This document shows positions 29,486 through 39,474 of a stretch of 64,000 nt of DNA, one piece after another (position 1 is the stretch's first letter; every line of letters begins with the position of its first letter). The notes beneath the pieces were generated by a model. It saw nothing but the letters and a program-made list of their open reading frames with translations, made no database searches and was not told where the DNA came from. Source of the stretch: Streptomyces sp. Ru72 (GTDB lineage: Bacteria > Actinomycetota > Actinomycetes > Streptomycetales > Streptomycetaceae); contig NZ_PQSR01000020.1 of the NCBI RefSeq assembly GCF_002920635.1, positions 1 to 64,000 on the forward strand, given 5' to 3'. The translations under genes were made by a program, and so were the position numbers.

Positions 29486-30985
29486 GTGTCCGAATCCTCA
29501 CGCGATACCGCCGAGGGCGCCGGCTGGGGCGCCGTAGAACGCGGCAGTTACCGGGACTTGATGCCCGGTCATGTCGAGAAGCTGTCCTGGCTGAACCCGA
29601 GGACTCTCTGGGCGGCACGCAACGGCGTGCTGGCCTCCTGGTTCGGCGACCCCACCGGTCGTACCCGGAGCCGGTGGGCGCAGCAGTGCGAGGCGGCGGG
29701 CGCGCCCGCGGACAGGGTGATCCGGCGCGACGACCCGGACCGCTTCTCCTTCATGGTCCTCGGGGACACCGGCGAGGGGGACGACCCCCAGTACGCCGTT
29801 GTACCGGGCTTCCTGAAGGTGGGTCAGGACACCCGTTTCACCGTCATAGCCAGCGACGTGATCTACCCGGTCGGCGCGACCGCCGACTACGGGACCAAGT
29901 TCTTCCGCCCCTACCAGGACTACCGGGCACCCATCTACGCCATACCCGGCAACCACGACTGGTACGAGGACCTGTACGGGTTCATGAGCGTCTTCTGCGA
30001 CGCCCCACCGCTCGCCCCGGACCCGGCCTCCCGCCCGCCGCTCCGCGCCCGGCTGCGCTCCGTGCTGTGGCACCGCCCGGGCGCACAGGACGAACAACGC
30101 CTGGCGGGGGCACGCGCGTTGCGCTCGGCACCCGAACAGCAGGCCGTGCAGCCCGGCCCGTACTGGGCCATCGACGCCGGAGGCGTCCGTATCGTCGGCA
30201 TCGACACGGGTCTGCTCGGCACCATCGACGCCGAACAGGGGCGGTGGCTGCGGGAGGTCTCCCGAGGCCCCCGCCCCAAGATCCTCGTCACCGGCTCGCC
30301 GCTGTACGTGGACGGCGAGCACCGCCCCTGCCCCATCGACGGCGGCGGCACGGTCGACGACATCGTCCGCGACCCGGACCACCGCTATGTCGCGGCGATC
30401 GGCGGAGACATCCACAACTACCAGCGCTACCCGGTGGACGTGGACGGCCGCACCATCCAGTACGTGGTCTCCGGCGGCGGCGGCGCGTTCATGCACGCCA
30501 CCCACACCATCCCGCGCGTGTCCATCGCGAACGTCACCGAGAAGGACTTCCGCTGCTACCCGCTGCGCGGCGACTCCCTCGCCTTCTACAGCAGGCTCTA
30601 CGGACGCCGGCTGCGGCTGCGCCGCTTCTTCACCCTCAGCGAGGCCGAGGCGACCGCCGTCATCGCCGAGCGCCTGGGCATCCCCCCGACCCGCAGTCAG
30701 GCGACACCCGCCCGGGTCACCTGGCGCACCCGCCTCGTCGCCGGTCTGCTGGGCGCCGGAGGCCGCCCCGACCGGACCTCCCGTATCCGGCTGCCCGTCC
30801 GCAAGATCTACACCCAGCTCTTCTCCCCGAGTTCGGCCACCTACAGCCCGCCGTTCTTCAAGAGCTTCCTGCGCCTGGACGTCACCCCGGAGGCGGTCCG
30901 GCTGCGCTGCTTCGCGGCGACCGGCAACCGGCGCGAGGAACTCGAACCGCCCGTCGAGGACGAGGTGACCATTCCGCTCGTGTGA
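29486..30985 (+). CDS. Metallophosphoesterase
   Basis: A 499-residue calcineurin-like phosphoesterase. Metal-binding motifs are 'LGDTGEGDD' (block 1), 'GNHDWYED' (block 3) and 'GDIHNYQRY' (block 5); the usual GD-x2 block 2 is replaced by 'ASDVIYPVG'. It has no signal peptide and a long C-terminal part of unknown fold ('[17 protein letters not shown]'). The substrate is unknown. The GTG at 29486 is preferred: an earlier ATG would add a segment overlapping the end of the acyltransferase region, and a -10-like TACGGT lies seven bases ahead, suggesting a leaderless message. Confidence 0.75.
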   Translation: MSESSRDTAEGAGWGAVERGSYRDLMPGHVEKLSWLNPRTLWAARNGVLASWFGDPTGRTRSRWAQQCEAAGAPADRVIRRDDPDRFSFMVLGDTGEGDDPQYAVVPGFLKVGQDTRFTVIASDVIYPVGATADYGTKFFRPYQDYRAPIYAIPGNHDWYEDLYGFMSVFCDAPPLAPDPASRPPLRARLRSVLWHRPGAQDEQRLAGARALRSAPEQQAVQPGPYWAIDAGGVRIVGIDTGLLGTIDAEQGRWLREVSRGPRPKILVTGSPLYVDGEHRPCPIDGGGTVDDIVRDPDHRYVAAIGGDIHNYQRYPVDVDGRTIQYVVSGGGGAFMHATHTIPRVSIANVTEKDFRCYPLRGDSLAFYSRLYGRRLRLRRFFTLSEAEATAVIAERLGIPPTRSQATPARVTWRTRLVAGLLGAGGRPDRTSRIRLPVRKIYTQLFSPSSATYSPPFFKSFLRLDVTPEAVRLRCFAATGNRREELEPPVEDEVTIPLV

Positions 30986-31109
30986 AGGCGAGAAGCTGGG
31001 CGGGGTGTTGCGCGTGCGTCCGGACTGTCGCTGCTGCCGGGGGGACCGGTGGTCTCGTACCGTGGTCGCCCGAATAGGGCACCACCGGTCCGACCTTCGC
31101 GGAGGCGAT

Positions 31110-31583
31110 ATGACGCACCCACCCCGCCCGCCGTTCCCGCCGTTCACCCACGCCACCGCCGAGGAGAAGGTGCGGCTCGCGGAAGACGCCTGGAACACCC
31201 GCGACCCGGAGAGGGTCGCACTCGCCTACACGGTGGACTCGCGCTGGCGCAACCGGGCGGAGTTCGTCACCGGCCGCGACGAGATCGTCGCCTTCCTCAC
31301 CCGCAAGTGGCGCCGTGAGCTGGACTACCGGCTCATCAAGGAGCTCTGGGCCGTCGACGGCAACCGCATCGCGGTGCGGTTCGCTTACGAGTGCCACGAC
31401 GACTCGGGCAACTGGTTCCGCTCCTACGGCAACGAGAACTGGGAGTTCGACGACAACGGCCTGATGCGCCGGCGGCACGCCTCCATCAACGACCTCCCCA
31501 TCCAGGAGCAGGACCGCCTGTTCCACTGGCCACCGGGACGCAGGCCCGACGACCACCCGGGGCTGAGCGACCTGGGCCTGTGA
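31110..31583 (+). CDS. NTF2-like/DUF1348 protein
   Basis: A 157-residue protein of the NTF2-like superfamily resembling DUF1348. It has '[22 protein letters not shown]', '[20 protein letters not shown]', '[23 protein letters not shown]' (in parts) and '[12 protein letters not shown]'. Members are small, conserved cytosolic proteins forming a cone-shaped pocket; no reaction is established. The ATG follows GGAGG at ideal spacing. It is a single gene converging with the HdeD-like gene. Confidence 0.82.
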   Translation: MTHPPRPPFPPFTHATAEEKVRLAEDAWNTRDPERVALAYTVDSRWRNRAEFVTGRDEIVAFLTRKWRRELDYRLIKELWAVDGNRIAVRFAYECHDDSGNWFRSYGNENWEFDDNGLMRRRHASINDLPIQEQDRLFHWPPGRRPDDHPGLSDLGL

Positions 31584-31628
31584 CCACTTGGCGGCGCGCT
31601 GAAAGCCACTGGCCACCGGCCCCGTCGA

Positions 31629-32366
31629 TCAGTGCTGGGGGTGCGGGCGGGCGTGGAAGAGGGGGCGCCGCTGGGTCGATGTGCCCGCAGCGAGTTGGCC
31701 GATCTCGATGCGCGTCCTGATGGCGCGGACCACTTCGGTCAGGCCCAGGACGATGGCCATGACGCCCACGACCAGGGTGAGTGTCGCGATCGAGGCGAAC
31801 GGCATGATGATCATCACGATGCCGGCCAGAGCGCCGATGACGCCGAAGGCCACGTGCCAGCCGCGCGCCGGCATGTCCTGGACGGATGCCGCCGCGGCCG
31901 TCTCCGTGGTGCCGCGCAGCAGCCAGCTGAAACCGATCCACAGGGCGAGCAGCAGGAGCGACTCCAGGGGGCCCCGGAAGCAGATCAACCCCAGCAGGAT
32001 GGAGGCCGCACCGGTGATGAAGTGCAGTACGCGAAGGTGCCGGGGCACGTGGGTGCCGAAGGCGGCGGCGAGCTCGAAGACGCCGGTGACCAGCAGATAG
32101 ATGCCGAAGAGCACGCCGGCGACGCGTAGCGTCGCACCCGGCCAGACCAGGGCGACGACGCCCAGGGCGATGCTGGCGATGCCCATGGTGAGCAGGATCT
32201 GCCAGCCCATGTTCGCCAGGGCGGCCATGCCCTCGGCCAGGGGAGTCTCCTGTGTTCGGGTTGTCTGTTGCGTTCTGGGTGTCTGTTGCGTTCCGGGTGT
32301 CTGTTGCGTTCCCGGTTCTGTGCCGCGCGCGGGAACGGCGCCTGGGGAATCGGAAGGAGATGTCAT
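31629..32366 (-). CDS. HdeD family (DUF308) membrane protein
   Basis: A 245-residue membrane protein with six predicted helices in two halves ('ILLTMGIASIALGVVALVWPG'; 'FGVIGALAGIVMIIMPF'), each half with the HdeD pattern of a helix ending in W/P-x-G. HdeD is an acid-resistance membrane protein in enterobacteria; the function in actinobacteria is unknown. The N-terminal 45 residues are a hydrophilic Gln/Thr/Pro-rich tail encoded by an 18-base tandem repeat (32259-32312). It is the only gene in its unit and lacks a visible regulatory site. Confidence 0.8.
   Translation of the reverse strand: MTSPSDSPGAVPARGTEPGTQQTPGTQQTPRTQQTTRTQETPLAEGMAALANMGWQILLTMGIASIALGVVALVWPGATLRVAGVLFGIYLLVTGVFELAAAFGTHVPRHLRVLHFITGAASILLGLICFRGPLESLLLLALWIGFSWLLRGTTETAAAASVQDMPARGWHVAFGVIGALAGIVMIIMPFASIATLTLVVGVMAIVLGLTEVVRAIRTRIEIGQLAAGTSTQRRPLFHARPHPQH
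32259..32312. repeat. 18-bp tandem repeat, three copies, in the HdeD-like gene
   Basis: Units at 32259-32276, 32277-32294 and 32295-32312 share GGGTGTCTGTTGCGTTCC with one or two changes. On the coding strand each gives a six-residue unit like GTQQTP. Copy number can vary without breaking the frame. Confidence 0.85.
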
Positions 32367-32645
32367 GACACCTGCCTCCTTCTGGGAGCGGCGTGGTCAC
32401 GTCAGTACGCATCCATCGTCACCCGATCGGCCTCCTGCCGCTCGGTGGGACGGAGAGCGCGGAGGTGGCCCGTATCGCACGGCCACTCCTCGACCGCGAA
32501 ATCGGTCCGCCCTGAGGCGCGCCCTCTGGAGGCCCTCGGCCCGACGGGCCCGGTCCCCGGCCCTCGGCCCGACTTGCCCCCCGTCGGCCCGACGGCGACC
32601 CGTTCGGTCGACGCGGCTCTACCCACCCAGCGGACGCGCCCCCGC

Positions 32646-34601
32646 TCAGCCGACGTGGACCCGCGGTCGCCGCTTGCGGTCCGGCTCCGCTTCGCGCAGG
32701 ACCTCCCGGGTGACCGGGGCCACCTCGCCCTGGCCGAAGAGGAAGAAGCGCAGGAAGTTGGCGAACGGGCCGCCTTCGGTCCACTCGAAGTAGATGTGCG
32801 GGATGCAGCCGGTCCTGTCACGGACGTGAAGCAGCAGCGCAGCCAGGGCGTTGGGGATCGAGGACGACTCCAGCGTCAGGACGCGGTAGCGGCCGTGCAG
32901 CACCTCTCCCCGCACGACCAGCCCCGCTTCGAACTCCGAGGGGTCGCCGACGGTCACCTCCACGAAGACGAAGTCCTCCTGGGCCGTGACGTCGTTGTCC
33001 GCCCGGATCTGCTCCATCTTCTCGCGGTACTCCGCGATGTCGCGCCGGTCCGGCTCATTGGCGACGAAGCGGATACGGCGGCTGGCGACATCCCTGATGA
33101 AACGTTCCGCCATGTCGTCGAGCGTCACGCTGGTCACCCGGAGCTCGAAGGCACGGGCCAGCCGCGACAGCAGCGAGACGAGGATGATCCCGGCGATGAA
33201 GCAGGCGCCGATCTTCACACCGTCCGGCCGTTCGATGACGTTGACGACGGTGACGTACAGCAGGACCGCCGATACGACCGCGAAGCCGATGGTCCAACCC
33301 CGTTGGCGGGCCTTGCGCGCTGCGATGGTCACCGCGATCGCCGCCGACGACATCAGCACCAGGACGCCGGTGGCGTAGGCGCCTCCCTGGGCGTCGACGT
33401 TGGCGTCGAAGGTCCAGGTGACCAGGAAGGCGATCAGGGTGAAGACGATGACCATGGGGCGCACCGCGCGGGCCCAGTGCGGGGCCATGCCGTAGCGGGG
33501 CAGGTAGCGGGGCATCAGGTTGAGCAGCCCGGCCATGGCGGAGGCACCCGCGAACCACAGGATCGCGATCGTCGAGACGTCGTAGAGGGTGCCGAAACCG
33601 CCGCCCAGATACTCGTGGGCGAGGTACGCCAGCGCACGGCCGTTGGCCTGGCCGCCCGGCTCGAACTCCTTCGCCGGGATCAGCACGGTGGTGATGAAGC
33701 TGGTGGTGATCAGGAAGACGCTCATGATCAGCGCGGCGGCCGTGAGCAGCTTCTTGGTGTCGCGGATCCGGCCCGCGGGCTTGTCCTCGCTGTCGCCGGG
33801 GTCGCCCTGGACATGGGGCATGACGGCGACACCGGTCTCGAAGCCGGACAGGCCGAGCGCGAGCTTCGGGAAGACGATCAGTGACACGCCGATCATCGCG
33901 AACACGTTGCCGTGCTGGACGGTCAGGGCGTTGCTCCAGTCGGTCACCACATGCCCGGCGGTGACCACGTGCCACAGGCCGACGGCCACCACGACGGTGT
34001 TCAGGCCCAGGTAGGTCACCACCAGGGCGACCGCGACGCCGATCGCCTCCAGGAAGCCCTTGAGGAAGACCGCGCCCAGCAGCGCCACGAGGAACAGGGT
34101 GATCCACATCTGCTGCCCGTGCAGCACACCCGTCAGATGCGGGTTCTCCACCAGGTGGGTGGAGGCGTCGGCGGCGGAGAGGGTGATGGTGATCAGGAAG
34201 TCGGTGGCGGCGAAGCCGAGCAGGGTGAGGACGAAGAGCTTGCCCTGCCAGAAGGAGAGCAGGCGCTCCAGCATGGCGATGGAGCCTTCGCCGTGCGGGC
34301 TCTCCTCGGCGACGCGGCAGTAGACGGGCAGGGCGCCGGCCAGGGTGACGGCGACGAGGACGACGGTGGCGACGGGGGAGAGCAGGCCGGCGGCGAGGGC
34401 GGCGATGCCGGGCTGGTAGCCGAGGGTGGAGAAGTAGTCGACGCCGGTCAGGCACATCACGCGCCACCAGCGCTGGCCCTTGTGCGGGGACGCGGGCTGG
34501 GCATGCGGGCCCGGCACGGCGTCCTTGCCCATGTCGGAGAGCCCTTGGAGCATCCACGCCCGCAATCGACTCGCAGGTGGGTGTTCGGTGGTCGCGGCCA
34601 T
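32646..34601 (-). CDS. APC-superfamily permease with long cytosolic C-terminus (KimA/KUP-like)
   Basis: A 651-residue transporter with about 12 helices in the first 480 residues and a 150-residue soluble tail ('[23 protein letters not shown]'). The opening '[31 protein letters not shown]' (in parts), with '[16 protein letters not shown]', resembles KUP-type potassium importers such as Bacillus KimA rather than amino acid carriers. The C-tail could be a regulatory module, as in that group. Potassium as substrate is inference; databases often label such proteins 'amino acid permease'. It is a single gene, with its start at 34601 from the ATG giving 'MAATTEHPP'. Confidence 0.72.
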   Translation of the reverse strand: MAATTEHPPASRLRAWMLQGLSDMGKDAVPGPHAQPASPHKGQRWWRVMCLTGVDYFSTLGYQPGIAALAAGLLSPVATVVLVAVTLAGALPVYCRVAEESPHGEGSIAMLERLLSFWQGKLFVLTLLGFAATDFLITITLSAADASTHLVENPHLTGVLHGQQMWITLFLVALLGAVFLKGFLEAIGVAVALVVTYLGLNTVVVAVGLWHVVTAGHVVTDWSNALTVQHGNVFAMIGVSLIVFPKLALGLSGFETGVAVMPHVQGDPGDSEDKPAGRIRDTKKLLTAAALIMSVFLITTSFITTVLIPAKEFEPGGQANGRALAYLAHEYLGGGFGTLYDVSTIAILWFAGASAMAGLLNLMPRYLPRYGMAPHWARAVRPMVIVFTLIAFLVTWTFDANVDAQGGAYATGVLVLMSSAAIAVTIAARKARQRGWTIGFAVVSAVLLYVTVVNVIERPDGVKIGACFIAGIILVSLLSRLARAFELRVTSVTLDDMAERFIRDVASRRIRFVANEPDRRDIAEYREKMEQIRADNDVTAQEDFVFVEVTVGDPSEFEAGLVVRGEVLHGRYRVLTLESSSIPNALAALLLHVRDRTGCIPHIYFEWTEGGPFANFLRFFLFGQGEVAPVTREVLREAEPDRKRRPRVHVG

Positions 34602-35333
34602 GGACGTGCTCTCCTATTGTGCGGCGTGCGCCTGATGTGTGGTTTGGTGCGGGAATCGGCCCTCACACGGACGGCCGCACCAGCGTAAGCAGAGAGTGAC
34701 GCCAGGGCCCACGGATGAGGGGCCTGGAGGCGTCAAGCTTCCGTTAAAAACGGCTGCCAGACGGCCGATCGCCCGGAAGGACGCTCCCTGGGGCAGATGC
34801 CGGCGAGTCGGGCCTTCTCAGATCGGTGCGGACCCGCCGGGTGCGCAGCAGTCCGCGCGAGGCCGGCCGGCCCTCGCCCGCGGAGAGCCGCCGCGGGCAC
34901 GGCACCGGGAAGAGGAGCAGGGCTGGGGGCGTAGCAGCCGGCGACCTCGTGCAGTTCGCCTCGCGCCTCGTCCCGGCCTCGCATACGGCCGGCGCTGGAC
35001 GTTCCCGGAGCCGAAAGGACCGGCCGTGATACGCCCCTGACGGTCGTTCGAGCTTTCCGACACCGTCCTCATGCCGTGAGCGCCCGCCCCGTGCCGCAAC
35101 TGGCCGGCCCCACCGCAGGGGCGCCGCCACCTTCCGCGGTGCACCACTCGTGGCCCGATTTCATCGAAACCGCCTTCACCAGGACCGTCGAGGCCCTGCA
35201 CGCCCTGGCCCACCGGCGGTCCGGGAGCGCGACCGCACCGGGCAACGCCGACACGCGTGTAGTCGATAATGCAGTCGACGTGCTCGTCGGAGACACCGCG
35301 CCGGCTCGGCGGTGTCCGGATCCGGGAGGCCCA
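34602..35333. other. Long intergenic region, no certain gene
   Basis: About 730 bases upstream of two divergent transporter genes. A frame on the plus strand runs from 35076 into the transporter gene, but its composition (Pro/Ala/Arg) and lack of a ribosome binding site argue against translation before 35334. Small features: a CCGTT-AAA-AACGG hairpin at about 34740, and an inverted repeat GTCGA-N8-TCGAC near 35262-35279 containing a -10-like GATAAT. These could be the promoter and operator of the downstream gene. Confidence 0.45.
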
Positions 35334-36554
35334 GTGGGTGTGACATCGGCGCGACAGGCGCCGGGGCGGGCCCGGATGGGCCCGTGGCGGTTCGTGGTGT
35401 GGTTCGGCACGGTCAGCCTGCTCGCCGACTTCGTGTACGAGGGCGCCCGCTCCGTCACCGGTCCGCTGCTGGCGTCGCTCGGCGCCTCCTCTCTCGTCGT
35501 CGGCGTGGTCACCGGCGCGGGTGAGGCCGCCGCGCTCGGCCTGCGGCTGGTCTCCGGACCGCTCGCGGACCGCACGCGCCGGTTCTGGGGCCTGGCGGTG
35601 GCCGGGTACGCGCTCACGGTGGTCTCCGTTCCCCTGCTCGGCGTGGTCGGGACGCTCTGGGTGGCGTGCGCACTGGTGATCGCCGAGCGGGTCGGCAAGG
35701 CGGTGCGGTCCCCGGCGAAGGACACCCTGCTGTCGCACGCCACGGCGGTCACGGGACGGGGCCGCGGCTTCGCCGTCCATGAAGCGATGGACCAGGTCGG
35801 AGCCCTCGTCGGACCGCTGACCGTCGCCGGGGTGCTCGCGCTCACGGGCGGGGACTACGGGCCGGCACTGGGCGTGCTGGCCCTGCCCGGCGCGGCGGTG
35901 CTCGGCCTGCTGGTGTGGCTGCGGGCCCGGGTGCCCGACCCGGAGGCGTACGAGCGCGGGATCACCCCGCCCTCGGCCGCACCCGGGACCCCCGGCGGCC
36001 GCCTGCCCACCGCGTTCTGGACCTACGCGTCCTTCACCGCGGCCACCACCGCCGGCTTCACCACGTTCGGCCTGCTCTCCTACCACCTCGTCGAACGGCA
36101 CCTGGCGCACACGGCATGGGTGCCGCTGCTGTACGCGGCCGCCATGGCCGTCGACGCGGTCGCCGCGCTGGCCACGGGGTGGGCCTACGACCGGTACGGG
36201 CCCCGGGTGCTCGCGGTGCTGCCGCTGCTGTCGGCGGCCGTCCCGGTGCTCGGGTTCACTGACACGGTGACGGTCGCCATGGCCGGATCGCTGGTGTGGG
36301 GCGCCGCCATGGGCGTGCAGGAGTCCACGCTGCGGGCGACGGTAGCGGACCTGGTGCCGTCCGGGCGGCGGGCGACCGCGTACGGGATCTTCGCCGGTGT
36401 GGTCGGCGCGGCGAGCCTGGCGGGCGGCGCGCTGACCGGAGCCCTGTACGGGTCCTCGATCCCGGCCCTGATCACCGTCGTCGCCGTGGTCCAGGCCCTC
36501 GCACTGATCCTGCTCGCCGTCACCCGGCCCGGCCGCGCGCGGGCCCGGCGCTGA
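35334..36554 (+). CDS. MFS transporter
   Basis: A 406-residue major facilitator with 12 predicted helices. The loop between helices 2 and 3 is 'RLVSGPLADRTRRFWGLAVAG' (in parts), matching the MFS signature G-x3-D-R. A conserved 'RVGKAVRSPAKDTLLS' lies after helix 4, as in a group of uncharacterised drug-efflux-like transporters. The GTG at 35334 is chosen because GGGAGG lies five bases upstream; a second GTG two codons later is equally possible. The substrate is unknown. It converges on the pyrophosphatase gene. Confidence 0.8.
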   Translation: MGVTSARQAPGRARMGPWRFVVWFGTVSLLADFVYEGARSVTGPLLASLGASSLVVGVVTGAGEAAALGLRLVSGPLADRTRRFWGLAVAGYALTVVSVPLLGVVGTLWVACALVIAERVGKAVRSPAKDTLLSHATAVTGRGRGFAVHEAMDQVGALVGPLTVAGVLALTGGDYGPALGVLALPGAAVLGLLVWLRARVPDPEAYERGITPPSAAPGTPGGRLPTAFWTYASFTAATTAGFTTFGLLSYHLVERHLAHTAWVPLLYAAAMAVDAVAALATGWAYDRYGPRVLAVLPLLSAAVPVLGFTDTVTVAMAGSLVWGAAMGVQESTLRATVADLVPSGRRATAYGIFAGVVGAASLAGGALTGALYGSSIPALITVVAVVQALALILLAVTRPGRARARR

Positions 36555-36573
36555 GAGCTGCTCCGCACCTCCG

Positions 36574-37056
36574 TCAGCCCTCCGATGCGCGCCGGCGGGA
36601 GGCCTCGATCTCCGCGTACGCCTCCTCCCGCCCCTCCCAGTGGGACCCCTCGACCGACTTGCCGGGCTCCAGGTCCTTGTACACCTCGAAGAAGTGGGTG
36701 ATCTCCAGCCGGTCGAAGGCGGGCACATCACCGATGTCCTGGACCCCCGCATAGCGCGGATCGTGCGCCGGGACGCACAGGATCTTGTCGTCGGGGCCCT
36801 TCTCGTCCTTCATGACGAACATGCCGACGGCGCGGCACTCGATCGCGCATCCGGGGAACGTGGGCTCGCCGACGATGACGAGAGCGTCGAGCGGGTCGCC
36901 GTCCCGGCCGAGCGTGTGGTCGATGTAGCCGTAGTCGGCCGGGTACTGGGTGGAGGTGAACAGCATCCGGTCCAGACGGATGCGGTGCTGGGCGTGGTCC
37001 ATCTCGTACTTGTTGCGCGATCCCTGCGGGATCTCCACGATCACGTCGAATTCCAC
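36574..37056 (-). CDS. ppa: Inorganic pyrophosphatase (family I)
   Basis: A 160-residue soluble pyrophosphatase. The active-site signature 'DGDPLDALV' with its three metal-binding aspartates is near residues 53-61. '[11 protein letters not shown]' with catalytic Lys and Glu opens the protein, and '[16 protein letters not shown]' and '[15 protein letters not shown]' follow. It hydrolyses PPi to two Pi and drives biosynthetic reactions. The GTG at 37056 has an AAGGAGG site at ideal spacing. It has its own transcript, divergent from the oxidoreductase gene at 37258. Whether it is the only copy in the genome cannot be seen here. Confidence 0.9.
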   Translation of the reverse strand: MEFDVIVEIPQGSRNKYEMDHAQHRIRLDRMLFTSTQYPADYGYIDHTLGRDGDPLDALVIVGEPTFPGCAIECRAVGMFVMKDEKGPDDKILCVPAHDPRYAGVQDIGDVPAFDRLEITHFFEVYKDLEPGKSVEGSHWEGREEAYAEIEASRRRASEG

Positions 37057-37257
37057 GACGGCCTCCTTGCCTGGTCGGTCGGCAGGCCGGGGCGCGGGCC
37101 GGGTTTCCAGTGTGCCCCGGCCTCCCGCACGGCGGCATCCGAGGGCCGACCGTGTGAGAGCGCCGGACGCCGGGTACCCGCCAGCGCCGGAAGGAGTACC
37201 CGCCGACTGCCGGAGCTGTCCCGCGGCGGTGTCACGCGACCGTGAGGAGGAGCGGGA

Positions 37258-37779
37258 GTGCCGCGGATCGAAGAGGACGAGGCACGGCGACGCTTCACCG
37301 ACGCCCGGGTGGCACGCCTGGCGACGGTGGACCCCGAGGGGCACCCCCACCTCGTACCGGTCGTGTTCGCCGTGCGCGGCGACGACGGGATCGTCATGGC
37401 CGTCGACCGCAAGCCCAAGAGCTCCCGGCGTCTGAAGCGGCTGCGCAACATCGCCGTCCACCCGGCCGTGAGCCTGCTGGTGGACGTGTACGACGAGGAC
37501 TGGGAGCGGCTGTGGTGGGTACGGGCCGACGGGGGCGCCCGGGCCGTGCCGCCGGAGGCGTCCGAGGAGCACGATCGCGGCGAGTACCAGGCCGCGCTCG
37601 CCCTGCTGGGGCGGAAGTACCCCCAGTACCGGGACAGCCCGCCGGACGGACCGGTGGTCGTGGTCACCGTCCACCGCTGGAGCGGCTGGCACGCCGGTCC
37701 CGGGTCCGTGGCGGCCGGCCGGGAGCCGCACTCCGACACGACGAAGCAGGAGGTTTCCCATGACCAGGCAGGTACGTGA
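37258..37779 (+). CDS. PPOX-class F420-dependent oxidoreductase (TIGR03668-like)
   Basis: A 173-residue split-barrel flavin/deazaflavin-binding protein. It has '[28 protein letters not shown]' (in parts) and '[29 protein letters not shown]', the pattern of actinobacterial F420-dependent PPOX proteins, and 'WSGWHA' near the end. Members reduce varied substrates using F420H2; the substrate here is unknown. The GTG at 37258 follows GAGGAG. The 3' end overlaps the CBS gene by 20 bases, so the two are co-translated. Confidence 0.8.
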   Translation: MPRIEEDEARRRFTDARVARLATVDPEGHPHLVPVVFAVRGDDGIVMAVDRKPKSSRRLKRLRNIAVHPAVSLLVDVYDEDWERLWWVRADGGARAVPPEASEEHDRGEYQAALALLGRKYPQYRDSPPDGPVVVVTVHRWSGWHAGPGSVAAGREPHSDTTKQEVSHDQAGT

Positions 37780-38185
37780 CGTGATGTCCCGTGGCACGGT
37801 CGCCGTCGAGCCGATGACCTCCGTGGCACGGGCGGCCCGCCTGATGCGCGACGAGAACGTCGGCGACGTGCTGGTGACGTACGACAGCGACCTGTTCGGG
37901 GTGCTCACCGACCGCGACATCGTGGTCCGCATGATCGCCGAGAACGGCGACCCGGACACCACGACCGCGGGCGCGGTGTGCAGCCGTCCCCCCGTGGTGA
38001 CGCTCGCGCCCGACGACACCACCGACCACGCGGCCGCCCTGATGCGCCGCCACGCCGTGCGCAGGCTGCCTGTGGTCGAGAAGGGCGGCTGCCCGGTCGG
38101 CATCGTCAGCCTGGGCGACCTCGCCGCGGCCGAGGACCCGCGTTCGGTTCTGGCGGACGTCAGCAACGCCCGGCCCAACCGTTGA
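37760..38185 (+). CDS. Tandem CBS-domain protein
   Basis: A 141-residue protein made of two CBS domains (about residues 5-60 and 72-128). The Asp near the end of each domain sits in '[13 protein letters not shown]' and '[14 protein letters not shown]', as in nucleotide-binding (AMP/ATP or SAM) members. It has no catalytic domain, so it is a stand-alone adenosine-nucleotide sensor. The start overlaps the end of the preceding oxidoreductase gene by 20 bases. Its partner is unknown. Confidence 0.85.
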   Translation: MTRQVRDVMSRGTVAVEPMTSVARAARLMRDENVGDVLVTYDSDLFGVLTDRDIVVRMIAENGDPDTTTAGAVCSRPPVVTLAPDDTTDHAAALMRRHAVRRLPVVEKGGCPVGIVSLGDLAAAEDPRSVLADVSNARPNR

Positions 38186-38195
38186 GGGTCTCTCG

Positions 38196-38483
38196 TCAGC
38201 GCCGGGTGTCGGGTCCGCCCAGATCGTCGACCACGGTGGTCCGGCGGGTCCTGCGCGCGCCCCGCGGCCGGTGCGTCGCCGCGCTCACGGCCGTGGCCAG
38301 GCCCAGCGCGAAGATCAGGGCCAGGGCGAGACCGGCGCAGAAGATGGAGAGGGTGTTCATGGTGGCGATGTTCTGACCGAGCATCGACACGGTGTAGTGC
38401 GGGCCGCCGCCCAGATTGTCGGCGATCACCAACCCGGTGAAGGCGGCGGTGGCCGCGAGGAGGAGCAGTCCGAGGAAGCGCAT
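38196..38483 (-). CDS. Small membrane protein, two helices
   Basis: A 95-residue protein with two helices ('[20 protein letters not shown]' and '[23 protein letters not shown]', each shorter than 25 residues) and a basic C-terminal tail. It resembles unnamed Streptomyces proteins of the same layout, but I know no function. The ATG at 38483 is preferred: GGGGAG lies nine bases upstream, whereas the alternative ATG at 38492 is too close to it. Confidence 0.6.
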   Translation of the reverse strand: MRFLGLLLLAATAAFTGLVIADNLGGGPHYTVSMLGQNIATMNTLSIFCAGLALALIFALGLATAVSAATHRPRGARRTRRTTVVDDLGGPDTRR

Positions 38484-38634
38484 CCGAGTCATCTCCCCAT
38501 AGAGTCGTGACACCCTGCGGGTACCCGCCCCCGCACGGGCCAGACAGCGGCGAAACCACCCCCCAAGGCACCGTCGGTGACGGCACAATGGCCGCCGGCG
38601 GCGGCGCCGCCGCCCAGGCCGAGGGGAGACGGAC

Positions 38635-39453
38635 GTGAGCGAGCACCAGCGCCAGTCGGGCGGGCCGACGCGGGTGGACACCCAGGTGGCCCACAACGCG
38701 CGGGTGTGGAACCACTGGATCGGCGGCCGGGACAACTACGAGATCGACCGGAAGGTCGGCGACCAGGTCGCGTCGATGTTCCCGGTGATCCGCGACGTGG
38801 CCCGCGCGGATCGCGCCTTCCTGCGGCGGGCGGTCCGGTTCCTGGCCGAGGAGCGCGGGGTGCGGCAGTTCCTGGACGTCGGCACCGGGCTGCCGACGCT
38901 GGACAACACCCACGAGATCGCCCAGCGCATCGCGCCCGAGTCCCGGATCGTGTACGTCGACAACGACCCCGTCGTGCTGGTCCACGCCCGCGCGCTGCTG
39001 ACCAGCACCCCCGAGGGAGCGACCGACTACGTCGACGCCGACGTGCACGACCCGGACTCCGTCGTCCGCCGCGCCGCGGCCACCCTCGACCTCACCCGGC
39101 CCGTCGCCGTCATGATGCTCGGCGTGCTCAACTTCGTCCTGGACACCGACCGGGCACGGGACATCGTGCGCACCCTCATGTCCGCGGTGCCGTCCGGCAG
39201 TTGCCTCGTCCTGACCCACCCCACCACCGAGGCCGACCTCGGCGGGCAGGGCAACGTCGAGGCGATGCGGTTCTGGAACGACAACGCGACCCCGCCCATC
39301 ACCGCCCGCACCCGTGCGGAGGTCACGTCCTTCTTCGACGGCCTGGACGTCCTCGCACCCGGCCTCGTCTCGTGCGCCCACTGGCGGCCAGAGGCGGACT
39401 CCGAATCCGCGGTCACGGTCCCGCAGTTCGGGGCGGTCGCCGTCAAGCCCTGA
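38635..39453 (+). CDS. SAM-dependent methyltransferase, DUF574 family (second copy)
   Basis: A 272-residue relative of the protein at 18839-19651. It has '[19 protein letters not shown]', a SAM-binding '[10 protein letters not shown]', then '[14 protein letters not shown]' and 'VDADVHDP'. It lacks the c-di-GMP partner gene that follows the first copy. The GTG at 38635 follows GGGAGA. It ends 10 bases before the stop of the convergent glycosyltransferase gene, at a bidirectional hairpin. The substrate is unknown. Confidence 0.85.
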   Translation: MSEHQRQSGGPTRVDTQVAHNARVWNHWIGGRDNYEIDRKVGDQVASMFPVIRDVARADRAFLRRAVRFLAEERGVRQFLDVGTGLPTLDNTHEIAQRIAPESRIVYVDNDPVVLVHARALLTSTPEGATDYVDADVHDPDSVVRRAAATLDLTRPVAVMMLGVLNFVLDTDRARDIVRTLMSAVPSGSCLVLTHPTTEADLGGQGNVEAMRFWNDNATPPITARTRAEVTSFFDGLDVLAPGLVSCAHWRPEADSESAVTVPQFGAVAVKP

Positions 39454-39457
39454 AGTG

Positions 39458-39474
39458 CCCCGCTCACAGCGGGG
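39458..39474. terminator. Bidirectional hairpin between convergent genes
   Basis: CCCCGCT (39458-39464) pairs perfectly with AGCGGGG (39468-39474) around a three-base loop. It overlaps the stop codon of the glycosyltransferase gene and follows the methyltransferase stop by a few bases, so it may serve both. Confidence 0.55.

Noticed and set aside
35076..35333. N-terminal extension of the MFS transporter
   Set aside because: Low-complexity Pro/Ala/Arg content, no ribosome binding site before it, and a strong site at the GTG 35334.
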